From contig QLII01000001.1 of assembly GCA_003259005.1 (NCBI GenBank), forward strand, positions 1,674,001 to 1,738,000: a DNA stretch of 64,000 nt, written 5' to 3'. The position numbers were made by a program, and so were the translations under genes. The DNA comes from Spirosoma telluris. GTDB taxonomy: Bacteria; Bacteroidota; Bacteroidia; Cytophagales; Spirosomataceae. Below are positions 57,361 through 64,000 of this stretch, piece by piece (positions within the stretch are counted from its first letter, which is position 1; the number at the start of each line of letters is the position of its first letter). The notes under the pieces are model-generated. The model made no database searches. It was given only the letters and a program-made list of their open reading frames with translations, and was not told the origin of the DNA.

Positions 57361-59442
57361 CTATTGAGTTAGCCATACCTGCTGGGTGAAGGCACCATTG
57401 ACAGCAGCATCCCAGACCTCAACGCGCACCCAGGTTCTATTTTTCAGGTTTGTCGTCCATTTGAACGCCTGCTTCCCAAAGGGGCGTGTTTGAGTCAGGT
57501 CAATGCGTTCTCGGTACACCTGCTTGCCATCGCCCGATATAATTTCAGCAAACGTCAATGGAAATGTCCAGTTCATATTCAGGGCAATTGTCGCTTTCCC
57601 CTCGGCAGGTAGTATAAGCGTCTCTCCCGCGCCTTTGCCATTCACGGTGAAACTGGGCAGCATGATTTCGCCCGTTGTCACGAAGAATTTACCTTGCTTC
57701 ATGACGTCAAGAATAGGCTGCCAACCCTGGCTGTATTCGGGTAATTTAGGTAACTGGAGATAATTAACATTCAGGTGCGCATAGGTTTCGTTCTCAGGCT
57801 CCATAGAAAAAATGTCAGACTCCGCAATGACGTGTTTTTTTAATCCCCAGTTGGCTATATCGTCCATCAGGTCCAGTACACGTCGACTCAAACGGGGTTC
57901 CGATAAATCGGCGGGAATGTTTTTCCAGGCAGCCCCGAAGAAGTGATCAGACTTATAAAAATCTTCGTTTTTGTATTGATCCGGAAAGCCCGTTGAGCCT
58001 TTTGTGCGGGCATGGGCTGTCCAGGCCAGTCCATTTTCGGCTTCCAGCAAGTTCAGCATATCGTTTTTATCAGCAATCCGATACACTTTTCCATACGTTG
58101 GATCGTCCATTACGAAAGGTATTTCAGGTTTTCGGGACATAATCCAGTACACAGGTTTCGGAAAAAAGTCCAGCCAGTGCCCTCCAAAAAAGTTATTCGG
58201 CTCTTCGCCGGGAAGTAGCAGGAAATCACTGTCAGATAATCGTTTGCACTCACTGAACAGCGTTTTGAGTTCCAGAAGGCGTTGATCGTCGGGCCCTTTG
58301 GGATGGCCAGGCCCATGAAATTCAGCAAGGTGAACAATGTTGACACCCGAGTTTTTGAACACCTTCACGAAGTTAGGAACCTCGGGCACCGGTTTGCCCG
58401 CCAGTACCGTATTCATGGTATGCTCATTGTGAAAATGGCTCGACATGGTTTTGTAGCCGGGAACCACAGGGTATTTATCGTTATGCGTGAATTGCTTGAC
58501 CTCGTCGAGAGCCCTGGTAGGTGTATCGGTACTGAGCAGGCAAAAAAAGTTTAGTCGCTGCTGTGTTTTAGGCGGGGCATTCACCCAGGGCACCCAACGG
58601 CGGTCGCCCATCAAGTCCTGGCGGATACCGATACCAAAAGCGGGCACTAAACTCCGGTAATTAGTCCCGTACCAGGTGAAATCCAGATTATAGGCTTCGT
58701 CCAAGGGGTAAAAATATTGATGAGGTGCTGGAAATACGGCCAGGCTCCCGCTACTAGTTGCCCCAATAATGGTTCGGTATTTGACGGCCTGCGCTTTATT
58801 GGGCTGGTTCAGATCTGCCACCATGCTTTGCATCTGATTATCGGTATCCGACCAGGCAAGGGTTTTCCATACAGGCTGTTTAGTTACCAGACCAGCATCG
58901 TATAGAATAGCCGTTGAATCCACCTCCGTAGCCATCACCGCAGCCACATTAATTAAGGGACTACCGGCATAGACTGTTAGTTCGAGGGCACCATTGAAGG
59001 TGGCGGCTTTCATCTCAGAAAGCCTGACTACGGTTCGGGTACCAATGGTCTTAACGCTGGCCGTCCGTTTAGTCAAATTAACAGCATACGATTTATGGGG
59101 CAATTTGTTGGTCTTGTCGAAGAAGATATTCCAGCCGTTCTGGGAAATTAAATCCCGTTTACCAATGGTCAGTACGAATACCGGATCCAGCGCCCTGGCA
59201 ATTTCCGTAAACTTTCCCTGGCGAGATAGCTGAATGCTGCTGAAGAGTGGTTTGTCCTGGTCAAGGTTAAGGACTAGTTTAGCCGTTTCGTTTCCCTTCG
59301 CAGGCCAGCTTACAACTAAGTTACTCCCCTGACTGACTACGCTTGTTCCGCTTTTCTTCTGGTAGCCAGACAAATCCACCGGCAGTTGCGCATAGACACC
59401 GGGGCAGATTAGCCCTAACAAAATCAATACCTGTTTCTTCAT
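57361..59442 (-). CDS. Secreted PHP-like metal-dependent hydrolase
   Basis: 693 residues, signal peptide ending at GVYAQ. The first half (to about residue 340) is beta-rich. The second half has metal-binding motifs of a PHP-type domain: HFHNEHTMNT, VHLAEFHGPGHP, LLPGEEPNN, GLAWTAHARTKG and VIAESDIFS. A last beta domain ends in VEVWDAAVNGAF. Members such as CehA act on phosphate or carbamate esters. The substrate here is unknown; assignment is by motif pattern. Confidence 0.72.
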   Translation of the reverse strand: MKKQVLILLGLICPGVYAQLPVDLSGYQKKSGTSVVSQGSNLVVSWPAKGNETAKLVLNLDQDKPLFSSIQLSRQGKFTEIARALDPVFVLTIGKRDLISQNGWNIFFDKTNKLPHKSYAVNLTKRTASVKTIGTRTVVRLSEMKAATFNGALELTVYAGSPLINVAAVMATEVDSTAILYDAGLVTKQPVWKTLAWSDTDNQMQSMVADLNQPNKAQAVKYRTIIGATSSGSLAVFPAPHQYFYPLDEAYNLDFTWYGTNYRSLVPAFGIGIRQDLMGDRRWVPWVNAPPKTQQRLNFFCLLSTDTPTRALDEVKQFTHNDKYPVVPGYKTMSSHFHNEHTMNTVLAGKPVPEVPNFVKVFKNSGVNIVHLAEFHGPGHPKGPDDQRLLELKTLFSECKRLSDSDFLLLPGEEPNNFFGGHWLDFFPKPVYWIMSRKPEIPFVMDDPTYGKVYRIADKNDMLNLLEAENGLAWTAHARTKGSTGFPDQYKNEDFYKSDHFFGAAWKNIPADLSEPRLSRRVLDLMDDIANWGLKKHVIAESDIFSMEPENETYAHLNVNYLQLPKLPEYSQGWQPILDVMKQGKFFVTTGEIMLPSFTVNGKGAGETLILPAEGKATIALNMNWTFPLTFAEIISGDGKQVYRERIDLTQTRPFGKQAFKWTTNLKNRTWVRVEVWDAAVNGAFTQQVWLTQ

Positions 59443-59548
59443 GGACCCGTTCCGTTATGACCCTCATAAGGTAGTCGTCCAGAGAATCTAATGGCCTAAA
59501 CAATTCGGAGGGTGGACCATAGGATTAAATCTATTTGATCGTGGCGAT

Positions 59549-60163
59549 TTATTTCCGTTGATGCCCGTTGGATTGTTGATCGGCACTGAGGCCCATGTCG
59601 CATTCAATGCCTGTGATGAGCCATTTCCCGTTCTCTCTTTTCAAGGCTACGTTTCGTTCAAGTGGGCTGTTGTACGATTTACCGTACAGGGTGGCTATGA
59701 CCTGGTCCGCACTCGTATGCCTGATTCGTATGGGCGAACTAGTCCAGAATTCGGGTTCCCAATCCTGGGCGCAGAAATACTTATCGGCATCCATACAGGA
59801 CGGCACGTCGTCGATCGCTTCCTTTTGCCACAACTGACTACACTGCTTATAAAAAGCGTATTCACTGGCGACAAACTCATCGCTTACAAACCCACTGGCT
59901 TTAAAGTGAGCATAGTAGCGTTGCAGCTTTGGCTGATTAAGTTTGAGGTGGTCGCCCCGATCATCGGTGAAGTCGATACGATGGGTAGTGTCCTGCGAAA
60001 ATGCGCCATACCAGGTATAAAATCCGTGTACGACATTGGCAATAGCTACCGAGTCAGAAAGGGTGCTTTGTGTTGATGAAGTTGTAGCCGTGCTGGTTGA
60101 GGAGCTTTGGTGGCAGGCCGTAAGTATACCTATGGCAAGGAGTAAATGGAGTATGAATTTCAT
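59549..60163 (-). CDS. Predicted lipoprotein, DUF3828-like
   Basis: 204 residues. Lipobox ILTACH with Cys17, a Ser/Thr-rich linker, then a domain with VVHGFYTWYGAF, FVASEYAFYKQC, and NVALKRENGKWLITGIEC at the end. The pattern of a short helix pair and a final beta hairpin with KW suits DUF3828/NTF2-like proteins, recognised by style only. Same strand as the PHP-like gene. Confidence 0.6.
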   Translation of the reverse strand: MKFILHLLLAIGILTACHQSSSTSTATTSSTQSTLSDSVAIANVVHGFYTWYGAFSQDTTHRIDFTDDRGDHLKLNQPKLQRYYAHFKASGFVSDEFVASEYAFYKQCSQLWQKEAIDDVPSCMDADKYFCAQDWEPEFWTSSPIRIRHTSADQVIATLYGKSYNSPLERNVALKRENGKWLITGIECDMGLSADQQSNGHQRK

Positions 60164-60238
60164 ATGGTTTAGAGTAAACGCCAGAATTCGTATATGGAAA
60201 GCCCGACAAGCAGATAATACCCATTTACTTTCATGGGT

Positions 60239-60748
60239 TTATATCTCAGGATCTTGGCGGTAGATGGTCCAGACCTGATTGGCACCCTCGGCTTTTTTCG
60301 CCAGAACTACCTTCGTATTAACGGTTCCGGAGTCAGATGGCGTCAGGTATAAGTCACTCCCTTTCAATCGAATGCGGTAAGCATCTTTCCCGGCACGGAG
60401 AAATTCATATTCCTGGTTTGGCTGTAACGTTACCAATGGCTGCTGCTCTAAGCTGATACCCTCCGCTGGGGTAGCGGTAATAGGTTGCAGCGTTTTATTC
60501 GTGAATAAATTACGCAACTGATACGTATCCCCCTCCACATGATTGAAATCCCAGGTAACGCATTTCCAATTTACTGGCGAATAGGAAACGATGGGGGTTC
60601 CATTTGCTTTTTTAGCATCCTGAACCCGAAGAACCAAGCCCGTCTGCGTGTTTTTAATGGCATAAGTCCCGCGAATAACCTGGGCAAATCCCGCTGTTGC
60701 GAACAGACTTACTCCAATGATAATCAATCCAATCCATGTATTTTTCAT
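60239..60748 (-). CDS. Secreted ricin-type beta-trefoil lectin-like protein
   Basis: The start is the ATG complementing 60746-60748 (MKNTWIGLI). 169 residues with signal peptide ending near GFAQ. RGTYAIKNTQTGLVLRVQDA, then WDFNHVEGDTYQLRNL and ANQVWTIYRQD follow the beta-trefoil layout with Gln-x-Trp-like ends. Probably binds carbohydrate outside the cytoplasm. The partner is unknown. Confidence 0.65.
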   Translation of the reverse strand: MKNTWIGLIIIGVSLFATAGFAQVIRGTYAIKNTQTGLVLRVQDAKKANGTPIVSYSPVNWKCVTWDFNHVEGDTYQLRNLFTNKTLQPITATPAEGISLEQQPLVTLQPNQEYEFLRAGKDAYRIRLKGSDLYLTPSDSGTVNTKVVLAKKAEGANQVWTIYRQDPEI

Positions 60749-60857
60749 AGTCCTATCTGAAATCATATCTGAATGAAAAACAAAGTAAACAGGAAGATTG
60801 ATACTAAAGCTACTGGAGAAACTCTTTCAGGTAATTTATTACGTCCACGGAGGCTTC

Positions 60858-61280
60858 TTAGAGCATTTGTTTACGAATCAACTCAAAATCATCTTTCCCG
60901 ATTTCAAAAAAGCCGAACCGGAATGGGTAGCCCCATGCTTTTTTGTTTGGTATGAAACCAAGCTCGTCAATAAGCGGCAGGATGGAGACGTCTTTCGTGG
61001 GATAAAATTGTATGTTTCTTCGAAAGGGTTTAAAGTCATCAGTTACAGTAACCTGATAAATAGTCTCATCGCTTACCTGCCCGATTGCGGTAAATGCCTG
61101 ACACTTTTCATCACTTTCCAGGAGTAGTTTTGGCGAATAGAAAACCACCCAGTCCTTTACATTCATCCGTTTGAGCGGAGCCTGCTTACCGTGGTTGGCC
61201 TGCAGGAAGCCTCCGGTAACACCGCGCATAACGTGATCTTTTGAAGCGACTGCAATCCAGTATCGTTGCGATTGGTCCAT
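60858..61280 (-). CDS. EVE domain protein
   Basis: 140 residues. RYWIAVASKDHVMRGVTGGF, then APLKRMNVKDWVVFYSPK and FRRNIQFYPTKDVSILPLID match the UPF0310/EVE (YTH-like) fold, which binds modified bases in DNA or RNA. Often linked with restriction or modified-base systems. None is adjacent here. It is one of three small separate genes on the minus strand. Confidence 0.88.
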   Translation of the reverse strand: MDQSQRYWIAVASKDHVMRGVTGGFLQANHGKQAPLKRMNVKDWVVFYSPKLLLESDEKCQAFTAIGQVSDETIYQVTVTDDFKPFRRNIQFYPTKDVSILPLIDELGFIPNKKAWGYPFRFGFFEIGKDDFELIRKQML

Positions 61281-61328
61281 ATAGGCTACCTAGTTGTGTA
61301 TGTTCCTGGTAAATCGTTTCCCACAAGG

Positions 61329-61685
61329 TCAGAATTGATCATCATAATCTGGTCGGACTAAGGCAGCCAGTTTCTTCGGAGCGACCTCGCAATAAGCCGC
61401 CCTCAGCGCATCAAGCAATGTTTCTTCATTTACTTTCTCTAAACTAACCAACGTCCATCCCTGTTTTCCCCATTTATTGGGCACCGGATAAATAACCGTT
61501 CGGTCAAAGGCTGAAAAAAGGCCCTGATCAATTTCGGACAGTTTCACACAGCACCTATTCTCCTTGATGTTAAGGGTAACAACGATCTTTTTACCAACCT
61601 TGAACGACGATTTGTCGAAGTGAGGCTGTTCACTCATTTCTGGGAACGACAGGGCCATTTGCCTGAATGTGTTGACGTTAACCAT
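61329..61685 (-). CDS. MmcQ/YjbR-family DNA-binding protein
   Basis: 118 residues. Conserved pattern: LSFPEMSEQPHFDKSSFKVG, NIKENRCCVKLSEIDQGLF, then YPVPNKWGKQGWTLV. Single-domain MmcQ/YjbR double-winged fold, generally called DNA-binding although function is not established. Next to the EVE-domain gene, 48 bases apart, but no sign that they act together. Confidence 0.9.
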   Translation of the reverse strand: MVNVNTFRQMALSFPEMSEQPHFDKSSFKVGKKIVVTLNIKENRCCVKLSEIDQGLFSAFDRTVIYPVPNKWGKQGWTLVSLEKVNEETLLDALRAAYCEVAPKKLAALVRPDYDDQF

Positions 61686-61802
61686 TAGCTAATGTATGTT
61701 GGATGTGTTTTTAATAGAATCTGTTTTATGGGCTTACGATCAACAAAATAAAGTTTTCCTGAACTTATCTGATCTTGCCAAGGCTAAACATTACGAACGC
61801 AA

Positions 61803-61833
61803 AAAGACCGGAAGAATATCTCCCGGTCTTTCT
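61803..61833 (-). terminator. Intrinsic terminator of the MFS gene
   Basis: AAAGACCGG and CCCGGTCTTT form a stem; read on the minus strand it is followed by a T run (TCTTTTTGCG). It lies 37 bases after the end of the transporter gene on that strand. Confidence 0.75.
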
Positions 61834-61869
61834 AATTATGCGAACCAAATAAAAACAATTCATGCTACG

Positions 61870-63426
61870 TTATTCCATCACCATCTCCGTATGAGCGGGT
61901 GCCTGAATTTTCTTACCGATAAACAGCAGCAAGAGCGGCACACAAATCAGGAAGAACGCACCGATAACCAGAAAGGTATCCGCATAGGTCATCACTAAGG
62001 CCTGCCTCATAACGGTACCCTGCATCATACCATAGGCTTTGCTGGTAGCAGCCATCAGGGCATCTCCCTTCGAGAGAAACAGATTGGTAAATTGCTTGAT
62101 ACGTTCGACCGACAAAGGATTATAAATCGAAACATTATCGCCCAGTCGCGAGGCATGGAACATAGTCCGCGTCGAGATATAGGTCGTCATAATCGCCGTT
62201 CCAAACGTACCTCCTAACTGGCGAATCATACCCGTGAGCGCTGAACCCTGAGGAATATCAATGTTTTTCAAATCGGCTAACGTAATGGTTGTCAGCGGAA
62301 TAAAAATCAATCCCATACCAACACCCCGGATAATAAGCGGCCAGAAGAAATAATCGGGGCCAGCCGCCAAATTAATAGCCGACAGATCGAAACAGAAGCC
62401 AAAGAACATTAAAAAGCCAATGGCTGCATACCAGATCGGTGAGATGAAATTCTTACCAAGGAGTCCACCCACAATCGGCATCATTAAACCCGTTGCAATC
62501 GAACCAGGCATCAGCAGTAAGCCCGTCTGACTAGCCGTAAACCCAAGAATGGTCTGACAGAAAACCGGAATAATGAAGACTGACGCAAACAACCCGAAAC
62601 CCAGGATAAAATTGAACAGTGTGCCCACCGCAAACCGACGCTGGAGCAGCAATCTCAGGTTTAGAATAGGTATTTTAACGGACAACTGTCGCCAGATAAA
62701 ACCAATCAGTCCAACGGCAGCGGCAATAGACATGCCCACAATGAACGTCGAATCGAACCAGTCTTTTTCTTCGCCTTTTTCCAGGATGATCTGTAAACCA
62801 CCAATACCCATGGTCAACAGGATTAATGCCAGCCAGTCCATCTTACCCGCTGCTATCTTCTCGGCCGGTTCCTTAATGTAGGTGTACGTCAGGAATGTAG
62901 CCAGAATCCCGAAGGGAATATTAATATAAAATACCCAGTTCCACGATAGATTATCGGTGATATATCCACCCAGCGTTGGCCCGATGGAAGGGCCAATAAT
63001 GACCCCCATCCCAAAAATCGCATTGGCAATACCCAGGTCTTCTTTCGGAAAGGTCTGAATCAGGATGGATTGGGCGGTGGTCAGCAACCCTCCCCCACCA
63101 ATACCCTGAACGACCCGAAAAAATACCAGTTCCCATACATTAGTCGATGTACCACAGAAAATCGACGCGATGGTGAACATAATAATGGACGCGGCAAAGT
63201 AATTTCGACGGCCCAGTTTGGAGGTCAGCCAGCCCGACATGGTGATCATGACGGCACTAGCAGCGGCATAACCCGTAACGACCCAGCTAATATCGCCAAG
63301 TGATGCGCCCAGATTACCCATCATCTGATTCAACGTAACGTTGACAATCGACGAGTCAATGGTTTGCAGCAGGGCGGCTGTCGTTACGGTCAGCACGACG
63401 ATCCATTTATCAAAACCTAATTTCAT
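61870..63426 (-). CDS. DHA2-family multidrug efflux MFS transporter (EmrB/QacA type)
   Basis: 518 residues with about 14 membrane segments, right for DHA2. Motifs: DSSIVNVTLNQM in helix 1, the loop 2-3 SGWLTSKLGRRN, and motif C GMGVIIGPSIGPTLGGYI in helix 5. Proton-driven drug export; with the following HlyD-type adapter it forms an EmrAB-like pump reaching an outer-membrane channel. The adapter gene is upstream on the same strand, with a palindrome between them. Confidence 0.93.
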   Translation of the reverse strand: MKLGFDKWIVVLTVTTAALLQTIDSSIVNVTLNQMMGNLGASLGDISWVVTGYAAASAVMITMSGWLTSKLGRRNYFAASIIMFTIASIFCGTSTNVWELVFFRVVQGIGGGGLLTTAQSILIQTFPKEDLGIANAIFGMGVIIGPSIGPTLGGYITDNLSWNWVFYINIPFGILATFLTYTYIKEPAEKIAAGKMDWLALILLTMGIGGLQIILEKGEEKDWFDSTFIVGMSIAAAVGLIGFIWRQLSVKIPILNLRLLLQRRFAVGTLFNFILGFGLFASVFIIPVFCQTILGFTASQTGLLLMPGSIATGLMMPIVGGLLGKNFISPIWYAAIGFLMFFGFCFDLSAINLAAGPDYFFWPLIIRGVGMGLIFIPLTTITLADLKNIDIPQGSALTGMIRQLGGTFGTAIMTTYISTRTMFHASRLGDNVSIYNPLSVERIKQFTNLFLSKGDALMAATSKAYGMMQGTVMRQALVMTYADTFLVIGAFFLICVPLLLLFIGKKIQAPAHTEMVME

Positions 63427-63446
63427 AACATTATTAATAAATGTAT

Positions 63447-63542
63447 AATGAATAATGTAAAATGCACAATGTAAGCTATCAGCAACTGGTCACTTTCTGC
63501 CTTGGACAAACATTATACATTGTCCATTTTACATTATCCATT
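63447..63542. repeat. Palindrome, ATGGATAATG family, inside efflux operon
   Basis: Arms 63447-63473 and 63516-63542 match at about 25 of 27 positions. Units as in 27535-27639 and 38382-38470. It lies between the 3' end of the HlyD-type gene and the 5' end of the MFS gene on the minus strand. Confidence 0.82.
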
Positions 63543-63545
63543 TAA

Positions 63546-64000
63546 TTACTTACCCTGTAAATCCACGGCCACCGTAGCACTCATGCCGGGGCGAAGTTTA
63601 GCGTACAGGGGACTGTTTTTATCCAGATCAATTCGAACTGGAATCCGTTGCACCACTTTTACGTAGTTACCCGTTGCATTATCAGGAGGAAGCAGGGTAA
63701 ATTTCGCGCCCGTTGCACCGGCAAACGAGCCAACGTGACCAACCAGTTTTTCGCCTTCAAACGCATCCACCTCAATATCAACTGACTGACCAGGCTGCAT
63801 TTGCTTTAATTGTGTTTCTTTGAAGTTAGCGGTAACCCACAAGGTAGAGTTACCAACAATCGAACAAAGCGCCTGTCCGGCCTGAACCAATTGACCTACC
63901 TGCACCGACCGCTTCGAAACAATACCCGAAGCCGGAGCCCGAACCACCGTATACGACAGTTGGAGGTTAGCCAGATCCAGGTCCGTCTGACGCTGTTTGA
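63546..64000 (-). CDS. HlyD/EmrA-family membrane fusion protein (cut by window end)
   Basis: The frame stays open to the window edge, so the N terminus is missing; an internal GTG is not the real start. The visible C-terminal part has the end of the coiled coil (LDLANLQLSYT), the lipoyl-like half VRAPASGIVSKRSVQVGQLV, then NSTLWVTANFKETQLKQMQPG and the last beta domain ending VAVDLQGK. An EmrA-type periplasmic adapter for the neighbouring DHA2 transporter. Confidence 0.92.
   Translation of the reverse strand, partial: KQRQTDLDLANLQLSYTVVRAPASGIVSKRSVQVGQLVQAGQALCSIVGNSTLWVTANFKETQLKQMQPGQSVDIEVDAFEGEKLVGHVGSFAGATGAKFTLLPPDNATGNYVKVVQRIPVRIDLDKNSPLYAKLRPGMSATVAVDLQGK

Noticed and set aside
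59321..59503. 60-residue minus-strand frame at the start of the PHP-like gene
   Set aside because: Shadow in another frame of a well-supported signal peptide region.
61696..61998. 100-residue plus-strand frame at the end of the MFS gene
   Set aside because: It crosses a terminator hairpin and overlaps the transporter on the other strand; no codon or motif support.

Overview
The window reads as chromosome of a Bacteroidota bacterium of the order Cytophagales, most like Spirosoma or a close relative. The evidence is a PorQ-type type IX secretion (T9SS) protein, two proteins with T9SS C-terminal sorting domains, a TonB-dependent receptor, a LytS/LytTR two-component pair with a periplasmic beta-propeller, promoters of the Bacteroidota form (TTTG, about 20 bases, TAnnTTTG), and almost no Shine-Dalgarno sequences. 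The genus is inferred from overall gene style, not from a marker gene.

Layout. 1-5 kb: end of an unknown gene, a membrane-anchored Ppx/GppA-like protein, an integral membrane protein, a lipoprotein, a secreted subtilisin and a macrodomain protein. 5-14.5 kb: LytTR regulator and sensor kinase, Nudix hydrolase, DUF2911 protein, PorQ, and a three-gene surface operon (two LVIVD-repeat lipoproteins and an outer-membrane barrel). 14.5-24.4 kb: acyl-CoA carboxylase beta subunit, dipeptidyl peptidase, class III aminotransferase, two paralogous barrel proteins, and a sodium/solute symporter with a 41-residue partner. 24.4-36 kb: HigBA toxin-antitoxin pair, TonB receptor, ABC exporter, PadR/FtsX pair, a DUF6169-like pair, a Gfo/Idh/MocA oxidoreductase and a Tat-exported aminotransferase. 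36-50.5 kb: housekeeping genes (malic enzyme, TrpS, DeoC, a sugar isomerase, PAP2, HhH protein, RlmD, a T9SS type B protein, an SDR), tRNA-Lys and tRNA-Leu. 50.5-53.5 kb: a gene-poor accessory stretch with a decayed repeat-protein gene, several tiny membrane proteins and a GC-rich island. 53.5-64 kb: hybrid sensor kinase with Hpt partner, VanZ-like protein, a PHP-like hydrolase, small lipoproteins and DNA/RNA-binding proteins, and an EmrAB-type multidrug efflux pair cut by the window edge.

Two signals run through the whole window. First, at least 18 otherwise intact genes are broken by one missing base, nearly always in a G or C run. Restoring one base rejoins each conserved protein with its catalytic motifs. 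I read this as homopolymer under-calling in the assembly, not gene decay, and I give the coordinates of the restored genes. Second, most intergenic gaps just 3' of a gene hold a long, near-perfect palindrome. These fall into a few repeat families (GTGAAAGA, ATGGATAATGTAAA, GTGGAGTAG, GATTCT), each used at two or three unlinked loci. They probably act as 3'-end hairpins, but the way whole palindromes stay internally matched while sharing a family vocabulary is the most unusual structure here. No CRISPR array, phage, transposase or obvious novel enzymatic system was found.
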